A stretch of DNA of 12,642 bases from an uncultured Candidatus Saccharibacteria bacterium (GTDB lineage Bacteria > Patescibacteria > Saccharimonadia > Saccharimonadales > UBA4665). Positions 1 through 5,042 of this stretch are shown here, piece after piece. The stretch spans positions 1-12,642 of the forward strand of contig CAMLRZ010000022.1 of assembly GCA_946482575.1 (NCBI GenBank), read 5' to 3'. Position numbers and translations under genes: made by a program. The first letter of the stretch is position 1; every line of letters starts with the position of its first letter. Under the pieces are notes generated by a model. It was not told the DNA's origin, ran no database searches, and was given only the letters and a program-made list of their open reading frames with translations.

Positions 1-18
1 TTGCTGATCTTTTTTACT

Positions 19-111
19 TGGCGGAGAGAGAGGGATTCGAACCCTCGCGGGAGATTGCTCCCCCCTAACGATTTAGCAAACCGTCCCCTTCAACCACTTG
101 GGTACCTCTCC
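19..111 (-). tRNA. tRNA-Ser (anticodon GCU)
   Basis: Read on the minus strand, the acceptor stem GGAGAGG pairs with TCTCTCC (one G-U pair), followed by discriminator G and an encoded CCA at 19-21. The anticodon stem ACGGT/ATCGT encloses the loop TTGCTAA, with anticodon GCT at 75-77. The T arm has the stem GAGGG/CCCTC with loop TTCGAAT. A long variable arm is present, as expected for class II serine tRNAs. It decodes AGC and AGU. It lies 35 nt downstream of the tRNA-Ser(UGA) gene and is probably co-transcribed with it. Confidence 0.97.
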
Positions 112-120
112 ATACGAACC

Positions 121-135
121 CTGGTAGTGTACCAG
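121..135. repeat. Perfect hairpin between the two serine tRNAs
   Basis: A 6-bp perfect inverted repeat, CTGGTA and TACCAG, is separated by three bases in the 35-nt spacer between the tRNAs. No T-run follows on either strand, so it does not look like an intrinsic terminator. It may be a processing signal for the dicistronic tRNA precursor; this is inference. Confidence 0.5.
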
Positions 136-146
136 ATCTGCACTCT

Positions 147-236
147 TGGCGGAAGGGGTGGGATTCGAACCCACGGTACCGTTGCCGGCACGACGGTTTT
201 CAAGACCGTTTCCTTAAACCGCTCGGACACCCTTCC
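147..236 (-). tRNA. tRNA-Ser (anticodon UGA)
   Basis: On the minus strand the acceptor stem GGAAGGG pairs perfectly with CCCTTCC. Discriminator G and an encoded CCA (147-149) follow. The anticodon loop CTTGAAA carries TGA at 200-202, so it reads UCN serine codons. The variable arm is long (class II) and the T loop is TTCGAAT. It is the promoter-proximal member of a two-gene serine tRNA unit. Confidence 0.97.
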
Positions 237-257
237 TTAGTCGAGGTAACAGGGGTA

Positions 258-286
258 ATTATAGCAGTTTTTCTGTTATAATCCAA
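258..286 (-). promoter_or_regulatory. Promoter of the serine tRNA unit
   Basis: On the minus strand, a -35-like TTGGAT (281-286) is followed after 17 bases by a perfect -10 TATAAT (258-263). The predicted start near 251 leaves a leader of about 15 nt before tRNA-Ser(UGA). The consensus -10 and the spacing make this a good promoter. The -35 matches the consensus only in part. Confidence 0.7.
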
Positions 287-290
287 ATTT

Positions 291-908
291 TTATTCGGCA
301 TGAGCAAAGGCCACGGGCCACACCACTTGCGCCCCCGCGCCCATAAGTACGTCTGCAGCAGCCTGCATACTTGCTCCTGTTGTAATTACGTCATCAACAA
401 GAATAATAGAGGTGTCTGCAATGAGTGGTTGGTGTTTAGCCCTGAATAATGTGTGTGCTTGTTGCAGGCGTTCGTTACGGTTTGATCCCACTTGGCGCGT
501 GGCGCCTGTGCGGGCCAACAGGGAAGCGTGAGGCAACCCTTTATACCGAGCAAAGTGCTTCGCAATCAGTTGCGCTTGGTCGTAGCCTCGCAACCGCACG
601 CGTTGCTGAGCCGTGGGAATATACGTTACCAGCCAGGAGCCTTCGGGCGGGGCAATACGATTGGCCATTGTATGAGCAATACAGTCTGCCGCAGCCCGGG
701 CTCGCCCAAATTTAAGCGCATGCACCAGATCTTTTGCGACATCCCTATATGGTGTTACGGCCATATAATCGGACCTGTCGGTCGTTTTGTCTACTAATGT
801 GTTCGCTGGCAATGCCGCTTGGCAAGCTGTACACAAAATAGCACCCTCTGCACGACACTCTAAACACGAGAAGGGAGCTATTGCACTAATAATATGTTCA
901 AAAATCAT
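291..908 (-). CDS. comF: ComF-family phosphoribosyltransferase-like protein
   Basis: A 205-residue protein with the full ComF layout. An N-terminal zinc-knuckle-like set of cysteines, C15-x2-C18 and C26-x2-C29, is followed by the family motif RLRGYDQAQLIAKHFA (about 106-120) and the QVGSNRNERLQQAHTLF segment (139-155). A classical PRPP-binding loop, IILVDDVITTGAS, lies at 168-180. ComF proteins are known as cytosolic factors needed for uptake of transforming DNA in several bacteria. The reaction catalysed, if any, is unsettled. The length is normal for the family and all key motifs are intact. The ATG at 906-908 has no clear Shine-Dalgarno. The gene stands alone, diverging from hsp20, and its stop abuts the tRNA promoter. 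In small-genome Patescibacteria, competence proteins are thought to serve DNA or nucleotide scavenging. The family call is firm; the role in this cell is inferred. Confidence 0.93.
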   Translation of the reverse strand: MIFEHIISAIAPFSCLECRAEGAILCTACQAALPANTLVDKTTDRSDYMAVTPYRDVAKDLVHALKFGRARAAADCIAHTMANRIAPPEGSWLVTYIPTAQQRVRLRGYDQAQLIAKHFARYKGLPHASLLARTGATRQVGSNRNERLQQAHTLFRAKHQPLIADTSIILVDDVITTGASMQAAADVLMGAGAQVVWPVAFAHAE

Positions 909-949
909 GGTTGTTGTGTTTAATGTGTTGTAAATCTTATGCTTTGCTG

Positions 950-979
950 TTGAAAGAAGTTAGGTTACTAAGCTATACT
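950..979 (+). promoter_or_regulatory. Promoter of the hsp20 gene
   Basis: TTGAAA (950-955) and TATACT (974-979) are separated by 18 bases, giving a sigma-70-type promoter about 60 nt upstream of the hsp20 start. No CIRCE-type inverted repeat is visible near it. If heat induction occurs, it is not through an obvious HrcA operator. Confidence 0.65.
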
Positions 980-1039
980 GCTAATAACACAAAAACGCAA
1001 GACTATCGTATAAATAACTATTTTTGGAGGGTAACAACT

Positions 1040-1519
1040 ATGGCGCGACGCAACCGCGACGATGACCTATTGATGGAAGAGGATGAGCTTGCCGCCGCAT
1101 TTTTGGGTGATGATGACACTACTGTAGCTGTTGATCAAACTGCTGCAGCACAACCAGCAGCTGCTCAAGACGAATGGGACGAAAGCGAAGATCTTCCTGG
1201 CCAATTAGCCGTTGACGTGTACGAAACACGTGAACGTTTGGTTGTAAAAGCACGCACAGCTGGCGTAAACAAGAACGACTTGGACGTTAGTATTGCTGAC
1301 AATACGCTCAGCATTCGTGGCACGCTTTCTGCTGGCAACGAAGACGACGTAGAGAACTACTTCGTTCAAGAATGTTACTGGGGCGAATTCTCACGCAGTA
1401 TTGCCTTACCAGTCGCTGTTAAAGAAGAGGAGATCGAGGCAGTTCTGAAAGACGGCGTTCTGACCATTAGTTTTGCTAAGGTTAAACAAGACACCGTTAA
1501 AAAGATTCAGGTGCTTTAG
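1040..1519 (+). CDS. Small heat-shock protein, Hsp20/alpha-crystallin family
   Basis: A 159-residue ATP-independent holdase chaperone of the cytosol, expected to form oligomers that bind unfolding proteins. An acidic, Ala/Gln-rich N-terminal arm (1-52, with DDD and EEDE patches) precedes the alpha-crystallin domain at about 53-147. The domain carries the typical strand segment Y113-W-G-E-F-S-R-S-I-A-L-P and the signature LKDGVLTISF (136-145). The C-terminal KIQVL resembles the I-x-I/V anchor used in oligomer assembly. I chose the ATG at 1040 because GGAGGG (1026-1031) lies 8 nt upstream. The frame is open back to a TTG at 911, but that start overlaps the promoter and has no ribosome site. The gene is monocistronic, with its own promoter and terminator. 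Confidence 0.95.
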   Translation: MARRNRDDDLLMEEDELAAAFLGDDDTTVAVDQTAAAQPAAAQDEWDESEDLPGQLAVDVYETRERLVVKARTAGVNKNDLDVSIADNTLSIRGTLSAGNEDDVENYFVQECYWGEFSRSIALPVAVKEEEIEAVLKDGVLTISFAKVKQDTVKKIQVL

Positions 1520-1540
1520 TAGTCTTGCAACTTCTCTGAA

Positions 1541-1567
1541 ACCACCGTCTTCAGACGGTGGTTTTTT
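1541..1567 (+). terminator. Intrinsic terminator of hsp20
   Basis: ACCACCGTC and GACGGTGGT form a 9-bp GC-rich stem with a TTCA loop, followed at once by a run of six T. It lies 21 nt after the hsp20 stop. Confidence 0.92.
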
Positions 1568-1587
1568 GATGGTGGTATTTCTATTTA

Positions 1588-1708
1588 AGTCTGGCTTTTA
1601 GTGTTAATGAACAGGGGAAGGCTTGGAGTCACTATACTGGCTCCAAGCCTGGTGGGTTTGCATCTGGCACCACATTAGACCAGACTGCCTTAAATTGCAA
1701 CACTAAAA
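1588..1708. other. Structured intergenic element with interleaved inverted repeats
   Basis: The gap between hsp20 and the pilin genes has no convincing gene but holds ordered complementarity. Segment A (AGTCTGG, 1588-1594) pairs with A' (CCAGACT, 1680-1686). Segment B (TTTTAGTGTT, 1596-1605) pairs with B' (AACACTAAAA, 1699-1708). The order A-B-A'-B' is a pseudoknot topology. Between them is a perfect 10-bp hairpin (1619-1628 with 1641-1650), extendable by two pairs. B' runs into the terminator at 1706-1733. It could be a structured RNA on either strand, or the remnant of a small inverted-repeat element with B/B' as its ends. I do not recognise a known RNA family. Confidence 0.4.
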
Positions 1709-1733
1709 AACTGCTTGGAAACAAGCAGTTTTT
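1705..1733 (-). terminator. Bidirectional terminator closing the pilin gene cluster
   Basis: CTGCTTG (1711-1717) and CAAGCAG (1722-1728) form a stem with a four-base loop. Flanking A6 (1705-1710) and T5 (1729-1733) lengthen the stem to 12 bp and supply U-tracts in both directions. On the minus strand it lies 19 nt after the stop of the last pilin gene. On the plus strand it would end any transcript crossing the structured element. Confidence 0.85.
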
Positions 1734-1752
1734 GTTGCGTTATGCGGGGAAG

Positions 1753-2163
1753 CTACTGAGTAACTTTGTTTAGTACGAACTGTACAATGAACTGAGCCAT
1801 TGCTACAACTACCAAACCGATAACTGCGTACACAATGGTGTTCTTGGCTTCAGTAACCTTGCTGGAGTCACCACCAGATGAGATGTACTTGAAACCACCG
1901 TAAATGATCATGATAACTGATACGATACCAACGATGGCAGAGAAGATGTTAACAATAGTAGTAATGATATTGTTAACCTTGTCAGTACCGGCGTTGTTGT
2001 TGCCAGTTGGACATGTGTTACCGTTACCTACGCTCAACGTAGCGCCACCAGACAAACAGCCCTGAATGTCTTGAGCATGAGCTACAGCCGGTATTGCAAC
2101 TGGGGTCGCAAGCATAACAAAAGCAAGCGCAGCTGCTATTCTTTGGCGAAGAGTTTTTAACAT
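1753..2163 (-). CDS. T4SS pilin-like protein 1 (two-helix, VirB2/TrbC-like), separately promoted
   Basis: A 136-residue secreted or membrane subunit. A signal peptide (1-30, ending AHA) is followed by a short Gly/Asn-rich ectodomain with cysteines C36 and C51. A first helix (about 73-90), the family loop with YISSGGDSSKVTEAKN (93-108) and a second helix (about 109-131) complete it. This is the architecture of patescibacterial T4SS pilins, distantly like VirB2/TrbC. I chose the ATG at 2161-2163. AAGGAA (2173-2178) lies 9 nt upstream, and the longer frame start at 2196 falls inside the -10 box of the gene's own promoter. It is the last of six paralogs and closest to pilin 2, with which it shares IFSAIVG- and IVQFVL-type segments. 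The separate promoter suggests it is a differently dosed, perhaps major, subunit; this is inference. Confidence 0.82.
   Translation of the reverse strand: MLKTLRQRIAAALAFVMLATPVAIPAVAHAQDIQGCLSGGATLSVGNGNTCPTGNNNAGTDKVNNIITTIVNIFSAIVGIVSVIMIIYGGFKYISSGGDSSKVTEAKNTIVYAVIGLVVVAMAQFIVQFVLNKVTQ
1855..1873. repeat. 19-bp direct repeat copy 1 (in pilin 1)
   Basis: The 19 bases at 1855-1873 are identical to those at 2338-2356. In both genes they cover the codons of the GDSSKV loop. Exact identity at synonymous positions suggests a recent duplication, gene conversion or strong selection on this loop. Confidence 0.8.
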
Positions 2164-2195
2164 TTGAGTTATTCCTTTCTTAGAACTTACGTTCA

Positions 2196-2225
2196 TTTAT
2201 AGCACAAAAAGCGTAGCTTTTTCAA
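2196..2225 (-). promoter_or_regulatory. Internal promoter for pilin 1
   Basis: On the minus strand TTGAAA (2220-2225) and TATAAA (2196-2201) are spaced by 18 bases. The expected start is near 2189, giving a leader of about 25 nt with a good ribosome site. The -35 hexamer sits in the loop of the hairpin that looks like the terminator of the upstream pilin 2 transcript. Confidence 0.65.
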
Positions 2226-2233
2226 CAGCTACG
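2208..2233 (-). terminator. Hairpin terminator or attenuator between pilin 2 and pilin 1
   Basis: On the minus strand CGTAGCT and AGCTACG form a 7-bp stem around an 8-base loop, followed by CTTTTTG. It starts 8 nt after the pilin 2 stop. The modest stem and the five-U tract suggest partial read-through, so pilin 1 may be made both from the operon and from its own promoter. Confidence 0.65.
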
Positions 2234-2241
2234 GTTGTGTT

Positions 2242-2610
2242 TTACGTCTTTTTCAGAACAAACTGAACGATAGCTTGAGAAAGTGCCGCAATGGTAAGAC
2301 CCACGATGGCGTAAATAAGCGTGCTTTTGGCGGTAGCAACCTTGCTGGAGTCACCAGCAGCTGTTATGTACTGGAAGCCGGCAATTAGCACCACAATTAC
2401 AGCCACTACACCCACGATGGCACTAAACACGTTCACGACGTTGCGCAACGTTGCGGTAATGTCGTTGGTGGAGTCGTCACAACCACCAATGCCCGAACAC
2501 ACTTCAGTTTTGGATGCACCGCTCGCTGCTAGGGCAGAGCCAGGCACTAAAGCAAAGGCGCCGAGCGCAATGCTCGCAACTGCCACTAGGCCTAAAATCA
2601 TTCGTTTCAT
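2242..2610 (-). CDS. T4SS pilin-like protein 2 (two-helix)
   Basis: A 122-residue small exported membrane protein. A signal peptide (1-28, ending ALA) leads to a very short ectodomain with C38 and C44. The first helix (about 60-79), the loop YITAAGDSSKVATAKS (81-96) and the second helix (about 97-118) follow, ending in lysines. The family logic is that of VirB2/TrbC-type pilins, processed and held in the membrane before polymerisation. The start is supported by GAGGAAAA a few bases upstream. It is the fifth gene of the minus-strand operon, 12 nt after pilin 3. The close match to pilin 1 through both helices indicates a relatively recent duplication. Confidence 0.82.
   Translation of the reverse strand: MKRMILGLVAVASIALGAFALVPGSALAASGASKTEVCSGIGGCDDSTNDITATLRNVVNVFSAIVGVVAVIVVLIAGFQYITAAGDSSKVATAKSTLIYAIVGLTIAALSQAIVQFVLKKT
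2338..2356. repeat. 19-bp direct repeat copy 2 (in pilin 2)
   Basis: Partner of the copy at 1855-1873. The two lie in the same orientation and the same codon register, about 483 bp apart. Confidence 0.8.
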
Positions 2611-2622
2611 GTACTTTTCCTC

Positions 2623-3015
2623 TTACGTTTGAATGGTATTAACAATCAGGGTAATAATAGCGCCAGCAAGACCGATAATTACCAGGCCAACAGCGGCATA
2701 GATAATCATGTTTTTGGCGGTCGTAATCTTGCCGGAATCTCCACCAGCGGTGATATACACCACGCCACCGGCCATCATCACAAAAACTGCAATAATTCCC
2801 GCAATAAGAGCAACAATGCGGGCCGTTTTGACCAAGATGCCGTTAGTGCCCGTAACGGGGTTGGTAGTTTGGTTCTTGTCTTTACAGACAGCCGATGCCG
2901 CACCAGCGCCCTTACAGGCGTCATCCAGTACTGCGGCATGAGCGGCGGCAGGCGCAATCGCCACAGCCAGCCCCAACATTATGGCAATAGATACGATAAG
3001 GCGACGAAGTTTCAT
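2623..3015 (-). CDS. T4SS pilin-like protein 3 (two-helix)
   Basis: A 130-residue protein. The signal peptide (1-27, ending AHA) is followed by an ectodomain with C34 and C44 and a Thr/Asn-rich stretch to about 58. Helix one (67-87), the loop YITAGGDSGKITTAKN (87-102) and helix two (103-126) follow. The ribosome site AGGAACC lies upstream of the ATG. A single base separates the start from the stop of pilin 4, so translation is probably coupled. It fits the same family as its neighbours and differs mainly in the ectodomain. This suggests the paralogs share a membrane scaffold but display different surfaces. Confidence 0.82.
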   Translation of the reverse strand: MKLRRLIVSIAIMLGLAVAIAPAAAHAAVLDDACKGAGAASAVCKDKNQTTNPVTGTNGILVKTARIVALIAGIIAVFVMMAGGVVYITAGGDSGKITTAKNMIIYAAVGLVIIGLAGAIITLIVNTIQT

Positions 3016-3016
3016 C

Positions 3017-3310
3017 CTAGGTGGTTCCTCTTACTACAAACGTTACAATTGAGAAAGCTAGTAGTGAAACTGCCAAACCCACACCAGCGTAGATAATTGC
3101 GTTTTTGGCCTTGGCAGTCGTCTGTGGGTTGCCCTGACTGGTTATGTAGCGCAAACCAGCGATAACAATGATCAGCAGAGCAATGGCGCCGGTAACCTGT
3201 GCGGTTATTGCGATGGCCTTGTTTAGTTGCCCATCTGTTGCGGCTGCATGAGGCAGAGGCTTAAGGTTAATATCTTGCGCCAGTAAAAAAAGTTGCTCTT
3301 TGATCATCAT
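3017..3310 (-). CDS. T4SS pilin-like protein 4 (two-helix, no signal peptide or cysteines)
   Basis: A 97-residue protein, the shortest of the six. An amphipathic N-terminal stretch (1-30) with no clear export signal is followed by helix one (about 35-52), the loop YITSQGNPQTTAKAKN (55-70) and helix two (71-93). It has no cysteine, unlike all five paralogs. GGAGGT (3315-3320) overlaps the stop of pilin 5 and serves two consecutive ATGs, at 3310 and 3307; either may be used. A TTG at 3322 stays open in frame but precedes the ribosome site. The lack of ectodomain and signal suggests a structural or assembly role in the inner membrane rather than a surface-displayed subunit; this is inference. 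Confidence 0.8.
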   Translation of the reverse strand: MMIKEQLFLLAQDINLKPLPHAAATDGQLNKAIAITAQVTGAIALLIIVIAGLRYITSQGNPQTTAKAKNAIIYAGVGLAVSLLAFSIVTFVVRGTT

Positions 3311-3311
3311 G

Positions 3312-3689
3312 CTAACCTCCAAATGTGTTGCCTATAAATGCCACGATTGCGGTTGAAAAAATAGCAATCACCAGGCCGATACAAGCGTTAATAACCGTAT
3401 TCTGAGCCTGCTGCACGCCATCGGGCTCGCCCTGGCTAATAACATATTTAATACCGCCATAAATGATAAACCCAACGGCTACCAAACCAGCTAGGCGCAA
3501 CAGGATTTCGGCGATGGCGAGCGCCACCAGTGTAAGGTCGGCAGGAAAGTCAAAGTTCACAACAGAACAAGTGCCGTTTTGAACTGCCACGTCCAGGTAT
3601 TCGTACCAGTGGGGGAACCCAAAGAAACCCGCCTTACAGCCTTGGGCAACGGCGGCAAAATTAGTTATATCAAACAGGGAAAATATCAT
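3312..3689 (-). CDS. T4SS pilin-like protein 5 (two-helix)
   Basis: A 125-residue protein. The short N-terminal segment (1-16) is only weakly signal-like. An aromatic-rich ectodomain (17-50) has C18 and C41. Helix one (about 53-79, long and possibly kinked), the loop KYVISQGEPDGVQQAQN (81-97) and helix two (98-120, with an extra C103) complete it. AGGA lies 7 nt before the ATG. It follows pilin 6 by 12 nt and nearly touches pilin 4, whose ribosome site is inside its last codons. Its ectodomain differs strongly from the others (GFFGFPHWYEY), which may mean a different binding partner. Family membership rests on the loop and helix pattern. Confidence 0.8.
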   Translation of the reverse strand: MIFSLFDITNFAAVAQGCKAGFFGFPHWYEYLDVAVQNGTCSVVNFDFPADLTLVALAIAEILLRLAGLVAVGFIIYGGIKYVISQGEPDGVQQAQNTVINACIGLVIAIFSTAIVAFIGNTFGG

Positions 3690-3701
3690 AGCTATATCCT
3701 A

Positions 3702-4154
3702 TTATGTTGTACCATTAACACCGCCTGGCAGCAGGAAGTTGAGGAACGCGTACAGAAACAGAAACGCCAGCAGCGCCACTATAGACTCCACAATGCGATT
3801 GCGCGCTGCGGTTACTTTACTGGGGTCGCCACCGGCCGATGAGTACTGGATAGCACCCACGATAACTGATATGACTACCGCCACACCAGCTAGGGCAGCC
3901 AAAAAGGCGACAGCCGGGTTGACGTAGTTTTCAACAAAGCAGCGAAGACCAGATTGTTCTTTTTTGGTTTCTTTAAGTTGGTCAACGGCATTTTGGCGAT
4001 TTACGTTAGTGCAGGCCGCCGCAAAAACCGGGGTAGAAACGGGTGACAGCGGGGCCGCAAAAACCGGCGCAGCACTAAACAGCGCGGCCATGGTGCCCAA
4101 CGTTGTCATCAGGGATATTGCTGCTATTTTCTGTTTTCTTATATATGCACGCAT
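3702..4154 (-). CDS. T4SS pilin-like protein 6 (first gene of the pilin operon)
   Basis: A 150-residue protein, the longest and most divergent of the six. A signal peptide (1-33, ending VFA) is followed by a charged ectodomain (34-78) with C48 and C72. Helix one (about 82-101), the classic family loop YSSAGGDPSKVTAARNRI (104-121) and helix two (about 122-142) follow. This loop is the form most often seen in patescibacterial T4SS pilins. No Shine-Dalgarno precedes the ATG. A promoter -10 box ends 8 nt upstream, so the message is probably leaderless. It heads the five-gene operon running to 2242 and diverges from the GC-rich cassette on the plus strand. Confidence 0.83.
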   Translation of the reverse strand: MRAYIRKQKIAAISLMTTLGTMAALFSAAPVFAAPLSPVSTPVFAAACTNVNRQNAVDQLKETKKEQSGLRCFVENYVNPAVAFLAALAGVAVVISVIVGAIQYSSAGGDPSKVTAARNRIVESIVALLAFLFLYAFLNFLLPGGVNGTT

Positions 4155-4162
4155 TTTCTGTT

Positions 4163-4191
4163 ACTATACCGCTGTTTTCAACCAACCGCAA
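4163..4191 (-). promoter_or_regulatory. Promoter of the pilin operon, probably giving a leaderless mRNA
   Basis: On the minus strand TTGCGG (4186-4191) and TATAGT (4163-4168) are spaced by 17 bases. Only eight bases separate the -10 from the pilin 6 ATG, so transcription should begin at or next to the start codon. Confidence 0.6.
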
Positions 4192-4219
4192 GGGTTTTGC
4201 GAGCCAGCCAGACAGGGGC

Positions 4220-4248
4220 TTGCAAAATTAGGCAACTCATGGTATTTT
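4220..4248 (+). promoter_or_regulatory. Promoter of the first orphan gene
   Basis: TTGCAA (4220-4225) and TATTTT (4243-4248) are spaced by 17 bases, with a predicted start near 4255. The leader contains a perfect 5-bp hairpin, CTACG/CGTAG (4259-4263 with 4269-4273), before the ribosome site. The in-frame ATG at 4239 lies inside the promoter, which argues against it as the translation start. It diverges from the pilin promoter about 30 bp away. Confidence 0.5.
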
Positions 4249-4304
4249 TAGCGCGTCACTACGAGATACGTAGCGATGCACCTCCGAAGGAAGGGAGCGC
4301 AACA

Positions 4305-4958
4305 GTGGACCACGAGTGGGACGATCCCCGCGCACAGGACGCTTACGCGACCGATCACCGCTATACGAGCTTTCCGTATGGTTCAGTAGCGGGCGTCAAC
4401 CCGGGAATGTATGCCGACCAAGCCGCATACTACGAAGCTCAGCACGGTGCATACGTTGCACAACTATACTACCAGGAGGATGTAATTCGCCTGGCACACG
4501 GAGCATTTCCGTTTGGCTCCACTGCCTGGGCGAGCACAGACCTACCAGTTGCCGAGAGCAACAAGGTTGACCTCCAGGATCAGCTGAGGAAAAAGGCCAG
4601 GGAATCGGTGTACCAGCAGGCACTCAATCTTGCCGCGCACATCGAGGAAAATCCCAACCTGAACGGGTGGGACCCGTGGAAACAGTGCCACCCCTGGCTC
4701 GTAACTCTGCGTCGGCTCCAGCTCGCCATCGAGGCATACGAGGACGGCGACGAAACAGAGACAGAGCTCAAGGAAAGGCTGAACCGGTATCTGGACTATC
4801 TCGAACTGGCACCTTGGGTACTGCTACCCAGAAAGCAGCCCGAGCCCAGGTCAACTCCACCGCCCAATCCTGACCCGCCGAGGTCTGGTCCCGAAGAACT
4901 CGAAGAACCCGGGCCTCAGGGACGCTGGCGGCGCTTCAAGCAATGGCTCTACGAGTAG
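4305..4958 (+). CDS. Unrecognised Tyr/Trp- and Pro-rich soluble protein
   Basis: I do not recognise this 217-residue protein. From the GTG at 4305 it has an aromatic-rich N-terminal third (many Tyr, for example about 42-56) and a charged, probably helical middle (about 88-168, with heptad-like QDQLRKKARESVYQQALNLAAHI and TELKERLNRYLDYLEL). A proline-rich linker (178-205) and a basic, aromatic tail RWRRFKQWLYE follow. No signal peptide or membrane helix is seen, and there is one cysteine. I chose GTG because GGAAGGGAG (4290-4298) is well spaced, while the ATG at 4239 overlaps the promoter. GC content and codon choice are higher and more GC-ending than in the T4SS genes. The basic aromatic tail after a flexible linker could be a docking or secretion signal for the adjacent T4SS; this is speculative. 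Confidence 0.72.
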   Translation: MDHEWDDPRAQDAYATDHRYTSFPYGSVAGVNPGMYADQAAYYEAQHGAYVAQLYYQEDVIRLAHGAFPFGSTAWASTDLPVAESNKVDLQDQLRKKARESVYQQALNLAAHIEENPNLNGWDPWKQCHPWLVTLRRLQLAIEAYEDGDETETELKERLNRYLDYLELAPWVLLPRKQPEPRSTPPPNPDPPRSGPEELEEPGPQGRWRRFKQWLYE

Positions 4959-4992
4959 TAAGTAGAGTGCTCTGCGATCGTTCGGAGGGAAT

Positions 4993-5027
4993 CACACTGC
5001 TGGCATCAGCCAGACGTCAGCAGTGTG
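4993..5027. repeat. 10-bp inverted repeat in the 3' region of the first orphan gene
   Basis: CACACTGCTG (4993-5002) and CAGCAGTGTG (5018-5027) are perfect complements around 15 bases. A nested alternative stem, CTGGC/GCCAG, lies at 5000-5013. No T-run follows, so it is separate from the terminator 16 nt further on. Confidence 0.75.
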
Positions 5028-5042
5028 CAACCCCAAGTTTGT

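Noticed and set aside
449..797. Plus-strand open frames across the comF gene
   Set aside because: They are antisense shadows. The minus-strand product has all ComF motifs.
911..1039. Longer hsp20 start at a TTG (43 extra residues)
   Set aside because: The extension overlaps the TTGAAA/TATACT promoter, has no ribosome site and encodes a non-family sequence. The ATG at 1040 has GGAGGG at good spacing.
1607..1678. Possible 23-codon reading frame in the structured intergenic region
   Set aside because: It has no ribosome site and coincides with the hairpin stems. Secondary structure explains the sequence better.
1541..1735. CRISPR-like repeat array among the hairpins
   Set aside because: The stems differ in sequence and there are no regularly spaced direct repeats.
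4197..4304. Longer start for the first orphan gene, including the ATG at 4239
   Set aside because: Those codons fall within the predicted promoter and leader. The GTG at 4305 has a strong, well-spaced ribosome site.
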